Shown piece after piece: positions 31,282 to 38,592 of a DNA stretch of 43,608 bases (position 1 is its first letter; every line of letters starts with the position of its first letter). The translations under genes were made by a program, and so were the position numbers. Below the pieces are notes generated by a model, which saw nothing but the letters and a program-made list of their open reading frames with translations, did no database searches and was not told where the DNA came from. Source of the DNA: Desulfobacteraceae bacterium (lineage in GTDB: Bacteria > Desulfobacterota > Desulfobacteria > Desulfobacterales > UBA5852); contig JABZFP010000046.1 of the NCBI GenBank assembly GCA_014237395.1, positions 1-43,608 of the forward strand, read 5' to 3'.

Positions 31282-32451
31282 TCAGCGGCGGGCCTCCATG
31301 AGAATCTCCAAGTCTTCAACGGGATAGGAAACACAGCCGTGCACATAGCCCAACCGGTGGTCCGATTGGCGCAGGGGAACGCCCGCAGGCTGGAAGACCC
31401 GTCCCTTCATGACGCGTACCCGGCACATGCTGCATTCCCCGGAACGGCACTGGGAGGGGGGAGCCAGGCCGGCTTCCTCGAAAGTGTTCAGGAGGGGGGT
31501 GCCGGCCCGGGCGCTGATGGTGGGCCCATCCACAATCGAGACGGTAAAATGATCGTCTTCCTCGATGCCGGCCGGCCATCCCGGGCTCCGGGAGACGTTC
31601 ACCGGCGGACCGAACATTTCCCGGCGGATGCGGCGGGCGGTTACCCCACGCGCCTGCAGCTCGGCGAGGCAGAAGTCATACATGCCCGATGGTCCGCAGA
31701 GGTAGACCATGGCGCCGTTCAGGTTTCCGGCTGCTTTTTCGATAAGCGCGCCGGTCATGAACCCTTTTTCACCGGTATAGGCGGGGCCGGGCTGTTCGAC
31801 GACCGGAACATAGGTGAGATTGGCCAGCCTTGCGGCCATAACGGTCAGTTCGTCATGGTAGATTATGTCGTCTTCGCTGCGGTTGCCGTAGACCAGCGTG
31901 ATATGGCGATCCAGCCCGCGGTCGGACACCTCCCGGATCATGCTCATAAACGGTGTAATGCCGCTGCCGCCGGCGATAAACACGAGCCGCCGGCCGTGCA
32001 GCAAGGGATTGTAGACAAAGCTGCCGTCCGGAGCCGATGATGCCAGGTGGTCGCCCACCTGGATGGTGTCCAGAAGATAATTGGATACGAGGCCGCCCGG
32101 CACCCGTTTGACGGTCAGGTCGTAATAGCCCGTTTGGCTGGGCGACGACGCAATGCTCAGGGGCCGATTGGTGCGGATACCGTTCACTTCCACCTGCAAG
32201 GCCACATACTGCCCGGCCTGAAAGGGGGGGAGAACGCCATCGACGGGGACCATTCGGAATGTCTTGGTGCTGGGGGTTTCCATCTGGATATGGCTGACGC
32301 GCAGGGACAGGCGGGCCGGGTGCAGACGGTTCAGGTAGGCCGCCACGGCGCCTCTTTCGCTGCTGAAGTCCTCGCCGAGGGTTTCGGCCGCTTGGACGAG
32401 TTGCAGCACGTCCTGGTAGCCTTCGAGTTGTTGGGCGATGTCGCGCTTCAT
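31282..32451 (-). CDS. FAD-dependent reductase with C-terminal 2Fe-2S ferredoxin domain
   Basis: The 389-residue protein starts with a ~50-residue helical extension of unknown role, then an FNR-like FAD domain (RPLSIASSP), an NAD(P) domain (FIAGGSGITPFMSMI) and a plant-type ferredoxin domain. The four 2Fe-2S ligands are C335, C340, C343 and C373 (CRSGECSMC). This layout matches electron-transfer components that feed oxygenases, desaturases or hybrid-cluster protein. AAGGA lies ~8 nt before ATG 32451. It is separated from the CrtI-like gene upstream by a large inverted repeat. In a strict anaerobe, a partner such as a desaturase-like or reductive enzyme is more likely than an oxygenase. The partner is not identified. 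Confidence 0.85.
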   Translation of the reverse strand: MKRDIAQQLEGYQDVLQLVQAAETLGEDFSSERGAVAAYLNRLHPARLSLRVSHIQMETPSTKTFRMVPVDGVLPPFQAGQYVALQVEVNGIRTNRPLSIASSPSQTGYYDLTVKRVPGGLVSNYLLDTIQVGDHLASSAPDGSFVYNPLLHGRRLVFIAGGSGITPFMSMIREVSDRGLDRHITLVYGNRSEDDIIYHDELTVMAARLANLTYVPVVEQPGPAYTGEKGFMTGALIEKAAGNLNGAMVYLCGPSGMYDFCLAELQARGVTARRIRREMFGPPVNVSRSPGWPAGIEEDDHFTVSIVDGPTISARAGTPLLNTFEEAGLAPPSQCRSGECSMCRVRVMKGRVFQPAGVPLRQSDHRLGYVHGCVSYPVEDLEILMEARR

Positions 32452-32488
32452 CGGGTGGTCCTTTCGTAGAAACCTTTTTTACCATGAA

Positions 32489-32561
32489 GATCATGAAGGA
32501 CATGAAGATTACCCCAAACAGCAGTTGATGTTACTTCATGCGCTTCATGTCCTTCATGATC
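32489..32561. repeat. Perfect 19-bp inverted repeat between two oxidoreductase genes
   Basis: The arm at 32489-32507 is the exact inverse complement of the arm at 32543-32561, with 35 bp between. Each arm is built from the tandem unit CATGAAGGA, and more copies of the unit spill outside. It lies between the CrtI-like gene's stop and the start of the FAD/2Fe-2S reductase. It may act as a terminator-like hairpin or be a member of a dispersed palindromic repeat family. Confidence 0.75.
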
Positions 32562-32566
32562 AGCTT

Positions 32567-34069
32567 TTATTGGTGCATTTCCAGGCGCCGCAGGACGGCC
32601 TGTCCGGTTTTGAATCCGGATTCCAGCGTGGGTTGAAAGCCGTTGCCGCCCACCCAGCCTCCGGCCAGGAAAAGCCCTTCGATATGCATCTGGTTGGGCA
32701 GAAAGACGGGCGAGTCCTTGATGTGCTTTTCAAAGCCGTAAATGGCCCCGCGGGGGGTTCCCAGATAGCGCATATGGGTGATGGGAGTGGCGATTTCCAT
32801 TTCTTCGATATGGGTGCGCAGACCCGGAAACACCTGTTCGGCCTGCTGCAGCATGGCGTCGGCCACCCGGTATTTTTCGGCGGCATACTGGGCGGGCGGC
32901 ACCTGCAGCCAGGCATCGCCGAACTTCAGGGTGATCAGCGCCACCTGACTGGTGCCCGGTGGTGAAAAAGTCGGGTCGATCAAGGTGTAGCAGGTCATCA
33001 TCATGCCGTCGCGGTGGTCGATATCGCGGTCTTTCATCCGCGCATAGGCCATATCGGCATCCGTGTGCCCCAGGATGAAGTTGGTGGAAGACGAAATGCC
33101 GAGGGCCTCCGGGGGTTGGTCGAGCCCCAGATAAAGGGTGAAGGCCGACGGGCTGATGGAGGTGCGCTTCAGTTCGCCCCACACGGCCGCGGGTACCTGG
33201 TCCGGCGCGAGCATGTCGACATAGGTGGCAATTTTGGAGGCGTTGGAAACGACCTGGCGGGCCCGGATGGTTTCACCCTCGGCGGTTGCGACACCCGTCA
33301 CCCGGCCGTTTTCCACCAGGATGCGGGCCACCGGGCAATTGTAGCGGATCCTGCCGCCGCATTGCACGATGCGGTCGGCTAAAGCCGTTGAGAGGGCCTG
33401 GGAGCCGCCCTGGAGATGGAAGGGCAGGAATTCGATATAGGCAAACAGCATGGCGGCCATATCGATGAACGACAATTGGCTGGGGGGGAGGCCCATATAG
33501 GTCCAATAGGGGGTCAGCGCGGTTTTCAGCAGCGGGTCGCGGAAGTGGTCGTCCAGAACGGCCTGCAGCGGTTTCAGCCCATATTGGAAGTACAGCGGGT
33601 ATTTATCGCGATGGACATCCGGATCTTTAAAATAGAAAGCACCGATGACCTCGCCGAAAACCCGGTAGACAAGGTCGAAAAAGGCGTCGATGCCCTCCGC
33701 CTCGTCGGGGAAGTGGTGCTTGAGCGTCGCCGTCGTCCGGGCCCGGTCGGGCTCCAAAAGGATGTCCAGCTTCCCCGGTATCATGACATGATAAAGATCG
33801 GACATGGGCATGAAGGTCAGGTGTTCCATAACGCCCAGTTGATCCAGCACCATGCGCAGCGGGCCGGGCTTTTCGGGCGTGCCGATGCCGCTCAGCTGAT
33901 GCAGCGCCACCTCGAATTCGAAGCGCCCGCGGCAAAAGCTGGTGGCGCAGCCGCCGGGGATGGTGTGTCTTTCCAGCACCACTACCTTGGCGCCGCCCTG
34001 GGCGAGCGCCGCCCCGGCGGTCAATCCGGCGTTGCCGGCGCCAATGATCACAGCGTCATACGTTTCCAT
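32567..34069 (-). CDS. CrtI/phytoene-desaturase-like FAD oxidoreductase
   Basis: The 500-residue flavoprotein begins with the dinucleotide fold DAVIIGAGNAGLTAGAALA, then the CrtI-type ERHTIPGGCATSF, a central substrate domain and the C-terminal FAD motif GLFLAGGWVGGNGF-like pattern followed by ESGFKTGQAVL. Family members desaturate, isomerise or saturate polyene chains (carotenoids, retinol, related lipids). AAAGGGGAG precedes ATG 34069, and the start lies 14 nt inside the 3' end of miaA, suggesting coupled translation. No phytoene synthase is visible, so carotenoid work is doubtful. Similar flavoproteins accompany the FAS-type clusters proposed for ladderane lipids, so it might act on the nearby polyene-like product, though it lies outside the main operons. 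Confidence 0.85.
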   Translation of the reverse strand: METYDAVIIGAGNAGLTAGAALAQGGAKVVVLERHTIPGGCATSFCRGRFEFEVALHQLSGIGTPEKPGPLRMVLDQLGVMEHLTFMPMSDLYHVMIPGKLDILLEPDRARTTATLKHHFPDEAEGIDAFFDLVYRVFGEVIGAFYFKDPDVHRDKYPLYFQYGLKPLQAVLDDHFRDPLLKTALTPYWTYMGLPPSQLSFIDMAAMLFAYIEFLPFHLQGGSQALSTALADRIVQCGGRIRYNCPVARILVENGRVTGVATAEGETIRARQVVSNASKIATYVDMLAPDQVPAAVWGELKRTSISPSAFTLYLGLDQPPEALGISSSTNFILGHTDADMAYARMKDRDIDHRDGMMMTCYTLIDPTFSPPGTSQVALITLKFGDAWLQVPPAQYAAEKYRVADAMLQQAEQVFPGLRTHIEEMEIATPITHMRYLGTPRGAIYGFEKHIKDSPVFLPNQMHIEGLFLAGGWVGGNGFQPTLESGFKTGQAVLRRLEMHQ

Positions 34070-35039
34070 TCGCTCCCCTTTGCGTGTTGACGATCGGTTG
34101 GCCGTTTGTCATAAAGGATTCTAAATCGGGTTGCAGCGATTCGATTTGGTCCGGTGCGATCCAGACCATTTCCGGATCGGCCCGAAACCAGGTCAACTGG
34201 CGTTTGGCATAGCGCCGGGTGTCCCGCTTGAGCAGTCGCAGGGTTTCCGCCCAATCGACACCCCTGATCAGGTGGTCCGCCATGTGACGATATCCGATAG
34301 ACTGCATGGATTTCAGTTCCGCGCCGTATCCCCTGGCCAGCAGGCTGCGCACTTCTTCCAGCAGGCCTTCGGCCACCATCTGGTCGACCCGCCGGTCGAT
34401 CCGGGCATAAATGTCCTCGCGGGGCATGATTAACCCCACTTTGGCGGTCGCGAAACGCGGTTGGGCAAACCGGTGTTGGCGTTGGTGATCGGAAATGGGA
34501 CGACCGGTAGCCTGATAGGTTTCGAGGGCCCGGATGATGCGGAAGCGGTCATTGACGTGGATGCCGGCCGCCGCTTGCGGGTCGCAGGCGGCGAGCTGGG
34601 TGTGCAGGTAGGATGGTCCGTGGGCATCCGCCAGATCTTCCAGGTTGCGGCGGATATCCGGATCGGGCGGCCGGCTGTCGAACAGGCCGTAGATCAGGGC
34701 CTTGATGTAAAGGCCGGTGCCGCCCGCCACGATCGGCAGCACCCCCCGGTCATGGAGCTCGCGAATAACGTTCCCGGCGTCTCGGGCGTAGCGGGCGGCG
34801 TCGTAGGGGGTGTCCGGATCGACGATATCCACCATGTGGTGCCTTACACAGGCCTGTTCGGCAGGTGTCGGCTTGGCCGTGCCGATATCCATGCAGCGGT
34901 AAATCTGCATGGAATCGGCGCCGATGATTTCGCCATGGAACCGCTCGGCCAGCTGGATGGCGGTGCGGGTTTTGCCAATGCCGGTGGGGCCGCAGACAAC
35001 GATAACCCGGGGGCGGTTTTGACGTAGGCCGGTTTCCAT
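34056..35039 (-). CDS. miaA: tRNA dimethylallyltransferase
   Basis: MiaA transfers a dimethylallyl group to N6 of A37 in tRNAs reading UNN codons. The P-loop GPTGIGKT (17-24), the ADSMQIYRCMDIGTAKP segment, VAGGTGLYIKAL and the late SMQSIGYRH and DTRRYAKRQLTWFR motifs are all diagnostic. I start it at ATG 35039 (327 residues, family-like); ATG 35051 and 35159 are in frame but add a tail with no similarity, and none has a strong ribosome site. The last codons overlap the CrtI-like gene by 14 nt. It is divergent from dsrC. It is a housekeeping gene; its coupling to a flavoprotein is the only odd feature. Confidence 0.95.
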   Translation of the reverse strand: METGLRQNRPRVIVVCGPTGIGKTRTAIQLAERFHGEIIGADSMQIYRCMDIGTAKPTPAEQACVRHHMVDIVDPDTPYDAARYARDAGNVIRELHDRGVLPIVAGGTGLYIKALIYGLFDSRPPDPDIRRNLEDLADAHGPSYLHTQLAACDPQAAAGIHVNDRFRIIRALETYQATGRPISDHQRQHRFAQPRFATAKVGLIMPREDIYARIDRRVDQMVAEGLLEEVRSLLARGYGAELKSMQSIGYRHMADHLIRGVDWAETLRLLKRDTRRYAKRQLTWFRADPEMVWIAPDQIESLQPDLESFMTNGQPIVNTQRGANGNV

Positions 35040-35181
35040 GCTTCTATGCATAGTCGAACTGGCGACCGGGGGCAAGAGGCTTGTCCGCCGGCTCTTTTGC
35101 CGTCCGGTCAGTTGTCCGGTCAAGGCGCCGGTGATGGTCTGGAATGGTTCCGACAACACCCGGGAAAGAGGGCTTTTTATA

Positions 35182-35208
35182 TTGACAACATAGGGACGAT
35201 GCTATAAT
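35182..35208 (+). promoter_or_regulatory. Strong sigma-70-type promoter of dsrC
   Basis: A perfect TTGACA at 35182-35187 and a perfect TATAAT at 35203-35208 are separated by 15 bp, with a TG one base before the -10 (extended -10), which offsets the short spacer. The dsrC start codon is ~80 bp downstream. This fits the very high expression known for dsrC in sulfate reducers. Confidence 0.75.
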
Positions 35209-35288
35209 TAGGTCCAAAAATTACTGATTCCATAGAGCTTAATAGGCGGAACGCCGAAAATAATATTACTAAAGGAGGGTATTCGTAA

Positions 35289-35609
35289 ATGGCCACAGTT
35301 GAATACATGGGTAAAGGGTTTGAAGTTGACGAAGACGGCTTCATCGGGAACTACGAAGACGGCAAGTGCGAAGAATGGATCCAGTACGTCAAGGCTCAGG
35401 AAGGTATCGAAGAGCTGTCCGACGAACATCGCAAAGTCATCACGGTTCTCCAGGAGTACTACGAGAAAAACGGTATCGCACCGATGGTTCGGGTGCTGTC
35501 CAAAGTCACCGGCTTCAAACTGAAACACATCTATGAACTGTTCCCGTCAGGACCGGGCAAGGGAGCTTGTAAAATGGCAGGTCTCCCCAAACCGACCGGC
35601 TGCGTCTAA
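35289..35609 (+). CDS. dsrC: DsrC, sulfur-carrier partner of dissimilatory sulfite reductase
   Basis: The 106-residue cytoplasmic protein carries the sulfur from sulfite reduction as a DsrC trisulfide, which is then reduced through the DsrMKJOP membrane complex. Both functional cysteines are present: Cys94 in GKGACKMAGLP and the penultimate Cys105 in PTGCV, 11 residues apart, which separates true DsrC from TusE-like relatives. The core (DEDGFIGNYEDGKCEEW, EYYEKNGIAPMVRVLSK, IYELFPSGPGKG) is typical. AAAGGAGGG precedes ATG 35289 with ideal spacing. It is monocistronic, framed by a consensus promoter and a strong intrinsic terminator. It is not next to dsrAB, as is common. It marks the host as a sulfate/sulfite reducer. 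Confidence 0.97.
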   Translation: MATVEYMGKGFEVDEDGFIGNYEDGKCEEWIQYVKAQEGIEELSDEHRKVITVLQEYYEKNGIAPMVRVLSKVTGFKLKHIYELFPSGPGKGACKMAGLPKPTGCV

Positions 35610-35647
35610 TCGACGAACCGTGACGGCAACAGCACGTTGCTGACTGT

Positions 35648-35682
35648 AAAGGCCCTGCTGAACCAGCAGGGCCTTTTTTTTT
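35648..35682 (+). terminator. Intrinsic terminator of dsrC
   Basis: GGCCCTGCTG at 35651-35660 pairs perfectly with CAGCAGGGCC at 35664-35673 around a 3-nt loop, and a run of nine T follows (35674-35682), extending the stem with the preceding A-run. It lies 39 bp after the dsrC stop. Confidence 0.92.
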
Positions 35683-35697
35683 ACCATGGAGGACGGC

Positions 35698-36084
35698 ATG
35701 ATTCTGCCGGTGAAAACCCATTCCCGCACCGAAATGATCGACATCACCGACGACGTTCATGCAGCCCTTCGTGAGGCCGGTGTGCGCGACGGATTCTGTA
35801 TGGTGTTTGTCCCCCATACCACCGCGGCGGTAACGATCAATGAAAACGCGGATCCGACGGTGAAAGACGACATGCTGAAGGTGATCAATAAGATCGTTCC
35901 CTGGGATGACGGCTATCGCCATTTGGAGGGCAACTCGGCCGCGCACATCAAATCAACCCTGGTGGGCGCTTCGGAACTGGTGGCCGTCGCCGGCGGCAAA
36001 CTGCAACTGGGAACCTGGCAGGGTCTTTTTTTCTGTGAATTCGACGGTCCCCGTCGCCGCAAGGTGCACCTCCATTTTATCTGA
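35698..36084 (+). CDS. YjbQ/UPF0047-family protein
   Basis: The 128-residue protein belongs to the YjbQ family, which includes enzymes with side thiamine-phosphate synthase activity, though its main role is unclear. Conserved features are FVPHTTAAVTINENADP (His-containing site), GNSAAHIKSTLVG and LGTWQGLFFCEFDGPRRR. ATG 35698 is chosen because GGAGG lies 5-6 nt upstream; an ATG 12 nt earlier would place the site inside the coding part. It begins 15 bp after the dsrC terminator, so it needs read-through or its own promoter. Its short distance to the next two genes (40 and 14 bp) suggests a small operon with the siroheme decarboxylase subunit and amidase. Confidence 0.9.
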   Translation: MILPVKTHSRTEMIDITDDVHAALREAGVRDGFCMVFVPHTTAAVTINENADPTVKDDMLKVINKIVPWDDGYRHLEGNSAAHIKSTLVGASELVAVAGGKLQLGTWQGLFFCEFDGPRRRKVHLHFI

Positions 36085-36124
36085 CGAAAGACCCGCACCT
36101 CATCTGAAACGAACAGGACTGCCC

Positions 36125-36592
36125 ATGGCTCCAGACGCTGCGCTGATGGATGATACGGATCGTCGTATCCTCAACCGCATTCAATCCAATTTCCCCGTTA
36201 CGCCGAGACCATACGAAAGCATTGGTCAGGATTTGAATCTGGCCGAGGCCGATGTCATCGCCCGCGTCCGGCGTTTGAAGGAAATCGGCATCATCCGGCG
36301 GATCGGTGGTAATTTCTCGCCGGAAAAACTGGGATTTGTCAGTACCCTGTGCGCGGCCTCGGTACCGGAGGAAACGCTCGAGGTCTTCGCGGCCACCGTC
36401 AATCGCTATCCCGGTGTGACCCACAACTACATGCGGGAAAACCATTTCAACGTCTGGTTTACATTCATCGCCCCCTCCATGGAAGAGATCGAGGCCAACC
36501 TGGCCGCCATTGCCGCCGAAACAGGTGTTCACGACATTCTCAATCTGCCGGCGACCCGGGTTTTCAAGATTCGCGCGAAATTCGACGTATAA
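36125..36592 (+). CDS. Siroheme decarboxylase subunit (AhbA/AhbB family)
   Basis: This 155-residue protein has an AsnC-type winged-helix start (DDTDRRILNRIQSNFP, then VIARVRRLKEIGIIRRIGG) and the AhbA/AhbB signature VTHNYMRENHFNVWFTF. AhbA and AhbB together decarboxylate siroheme to 12,18-didecarboxysiroheme in the alternative heme pathway of sulfate reducers and archaea. The His and Arg of HNYMR are the active-site residues of the family. Only one subunit is in this window; the partner must be elsewhere. ATG 36125 is used, with AGGA ~9 nt upstream; Met8 is an alternative. Whether it is AhbA or AhbB cannot be decided by eye. Confidence 0.85.
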   Translation: MAPDAALMDDTDRRILNRIQSNFPVTPRPYESIGQDLNLAEADVIARVRRLKEIGIIRRIGGNFSPEKLGFVSTLCAASVPEETLEVFAATVNRYPGVTHNYMRENHFNVWFTFIAPSMEEIEANLAAIAAETGVHDILNLPATRVFKIRAKFDV

Positions 36593-36606
36593 TCGACGGG
36601 CGTTCC

Positions 36607-37461
36607 ATGCAAAATCTACGCATTGCCGCTGCCATGCTGCATACCCCGGTGGGTCGGCTGGAGGATAATCTGGCCGCCGTCGTTGCCTGGACACGACGCG
36701 CCGGCCAGGCTGGCGCGCGCCTGATCTGCTTTCCGGAGATGACCCTGACGGGGTACAGCACCCGGGGGTCGCTGGCGGACTATAGTCTGTCTTCGGATGG
36801 TCCGGTTGGAAAGACGCTGCAGCAACTGGCGGAGCGGGAGGCCATGACGCTCCTGGTGGGTACGGCCGAACCGGCCCCCGGCGGCCGGGTATATGCTGCC
36901 CATTGGGTGGTGCAGCCGGGTGTTCCGATTGCGGTGTACCGCAAAATCCATATCGCGCCTCCCGAGGTCCAGGCCCTGGTTGCCGGGGACCGCGTGCCGG
37001 TATTTGGGGACGAGGCGCTGCGCTTTGGTATCCAGCTTTGCTACGATGCCCATTTTCCTGAATTGTCCGCCCACATGGCCTGCCAGGGAGCGGATGTCAT
37101 TTTCTTTCCCCACGCCTCCCCCCGTGGGACACCGGCGGAAAAATGCCGTTCCTGGATGCGGCACCTGACGGCGCGGGCCTTTGACAACGGTGTCTATGTG
37201 GTGGCCTGCAATCAGGCGGGCGAAAATGGCGAAGGCCTTTATTTCCCGGCACTCGCCATGGTTATCGGGCCTTCCGGCGATCTGCTGGCGCAGGACACTT
37301 CGGGCCAGGAAGGGCTGCTGGTTCTCGATTTGGATGCGTCCCTGCTGGACCATGTCCGCAGCCACCGCATGCGCCATTTTCTCCCGAACCGGCGTCCTGG
37401 TCTCTACCGCCGCCTGCTGGATCGTCAGGGCGCACCCCGATCCGAATCGGATGACACCTAA
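36607..37461 (+). CDS. Carbon-nitrogen hydrolase (nitrilase superfamily)
   Basis: The 284-residue enzyme has the Glu-Lys-Cys triad of the superfamily: Glu44 in CFPEMTLTGY, Lys113 in YRKIHI and Cys145 in IQLCYDAHFPEL. A second Glu/Arg-rich segment (HASPRGTPAEKCRSWMRHL) precedes VYVVACNQAGENG. It should hydrolyse a small amide or carbamoyl compound in the cytoplasm. It starts 14 bp after the siroheme decarboxylase stop, so the two are likely co-transcribed. Its TAA stop at 37459-37461 falls inside the left end of a palindromic element, so the native C-terminus may have been changed by the insertion. The substrate is unknown. Confidence 0.9.
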   Translation: MQNLRIAAAMLHTPVGRLEDNLAAVVAWTRRAGQAGARLICFPEMTLTGYSTRGSLADYSLSSDGPVGKTLQQLAEREAMTLLVGTAEPAPGGRVYAAHWVVQPGVPIAVYRKIHIAPPEVQALVAGDRVPVFGDEALRFGIQLCYDAHFPELSAHMACQGADVIFFPHASPRGTPAEKCRSWMRHLTARAFDNGVYVVACNQAGENGEGLYFPALAMVIGPSGDLLAQDTSGQEGLLVLDLDASLLDHVRSHRMRHFLPNRRPGLYRRLLDRQGAPRSESDDT

Positions 37462-37720
37462 CCCGGATATTTCACGCCCCTGAGGCGCTCATTAGCAAGG
37501 CATCAAGGGTGCCGCCGTAGCAGTCCTACTGCAAGCCCTTGATAACGCAGCCAATGAGCGCCTCAGGGAGCGCCCTTGGGGTGAAATCTTTGCTACGTGT
37601 AACCGAAAAGATCGGTGACAAATCGTCATCTCCTTGATGAAACCATTTCAAGCGAGAACAAATCGATATCGTTATTTTTACAACATTTGTAGGAAAGATT
37701 TCATGAAATATTCGGGCTAA
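37458..37720. repeat. Nested palindromic, MITE-like intergenic element
   Basis: The ends form imperfect terminal inverted repeats: 37458-37474 and 37704-37720 match at 14 of 17 positions. Inside, CCCTGAGGCGCTCATT (37478-37493) pairs perfectly with 37553-37568, enclosing ATCAAGGG/CCCTTGAT (37502-37509, 37536-37543) and a small GCAGT/ACTGC hairpin. A further pair is GTGAAATCTTTGCTAC (37581-37596) with 37689-37704 (14 of 16). The terminal repeats hold the stop codons of both flanking genes. No open frame is inside. Confidence 0.7.
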
Positions 37721-38451
37721 TCGCAATGGGGCGGCGGGTCAGGTAAGAAAGGCGTGTGCACCAGACGAATGCGGCCGGCGGTGCGCGCGACCTTGATGTG
37801 AAATCCGTGCAGGGTGTCGATCAATGGCCGTCCCAGCAGAAAATTGAGCATGGCCCGGGGGGCATGCCCGTTTTCCACCAGAAGGTGACGCAGGCTCTCA
37901 TCGTATTTGACCATGTCGGTGATCACGCTGCGCGCTGTGGTCCGTTCGGGCGTATCCGATGACAGCTGCTCCGCCAAACGGCGGATCGTATGGTAGGCGC
38001 AACGCTGGTCGTGATCGGCAATCAGGTCCCACAGCCCCTGTGCTCCTTCCAGCAGGTCTTTTCGTGCCAGGCGCTCCCGGTGGTAAAGCGCTTCGATGGC
38101 GCGGGTATCCCAGCACTGTAGCGCTTTGCATTCGGCCGGACGCCGGTCGTAGATGGTGCAGCGGCTGCTTTCGTCATCCAGAAAGCGGCAGCACCAGCCA
38201 TCGCCCTTTCCTTTGATTTTAATAATATCCGTATCCGCATAGGACCGCCGTCCCGCGACGTTGTCCTGAACCGGCTCGCCCGCCCGGATGGTATAGAGGG
38301 CTTCGGCCGGAATCAGGCCGTCCATGACCAGGTGGCGGTCTTCCCTGTGCAAAGCAGGACCACCCTTGCGGCAGCACGTGCCGCATTGCCGACAGGCTGC
38401 CGATGCTGCCGTGATATCGTCGTCCGGCGGTTCGAAAGGACTCATCGCCAT
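37717..38451 (-). CDS. YkgJ-type cysteine-cluster (Zn/Fe-chelating) protein
   Basis: The 244-residue protein carries the cysteine pattern of the YkgJ/CxxCxxCC family: CRQCGTCCRKGGPAL at ~19-33, then WCCRFLDDESSRCTIYDRRPAECK around 80-115. These cysteines are thought to bind zinc or an iron-sulfur cluster; a specific reaction is not established for the family. The C-terminal third is helical with no motif I know. ATG 38451 has AGGA just upstream. It converges with the amidase operon across the palindromic element, whose right end provides this gene's TAG stop. The last residues (FLPDPPPHCD) may therefore be derived from the element edge. Confidence 0.85.
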   Translation of the reverse strand: MAMSPFEPPDDDITAASAACRQCGTCCRKGGPALHREDRHLVMDGLIPAEALYTIRAGEPVQDNVAGRRSYADTDIIKIKGKGDGWCCRFLDDESSRCTIYDRRPAECKALQCWDTRAIEALYHRERLARKDLLEGAQGLWDLIADHDQRCAYHTIRRLAEQLSSDTPERTTARSVITDMVKYDESLRHLLVENGHAPRAMLNFLLGRPLIDTLHGFHIKVARTAGRIRLVHTPFLPDPPPHCD

Positions 38452-38517
38452 TTATCCTGCCGGCATCGATGGGGTTCGATGCGTATCCATTAGACAGCCG
38501 TTATGCCTGAATACAAA

Positions 38518-38551
38518 CCGGGGGCAATGAAGCCCTGCTTCATGCCCCCGG
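38518..38551 (-). terminator. Hairpin terminator candidate after PFOR
   Basis: CCGGGGGCAATGAAGC at 38518-38533 pairs with GCTTCATGCCCCCGG at 38537-38551, with one bulged A and a 3-nt loop. Read leftward it follows the PFOR stop by ~40 bp and leads into a modestly T-rich stretch. It should end the PFOR transcript. Confidence 0.7.
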
Positions 38552-38592
38552 CGGTGTTGTACTGGTTTCAGGCGATTTCGGATCCGGTGTGG

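Noticed and set aside
32567..34069. Carotenoid biosynthesis as the role of the CrtI-like protein
   Set aside because: No phytoene synthase, cyclase or geranylgeranyl synthase gene is in the window, so only the flavoprotein family is supported.
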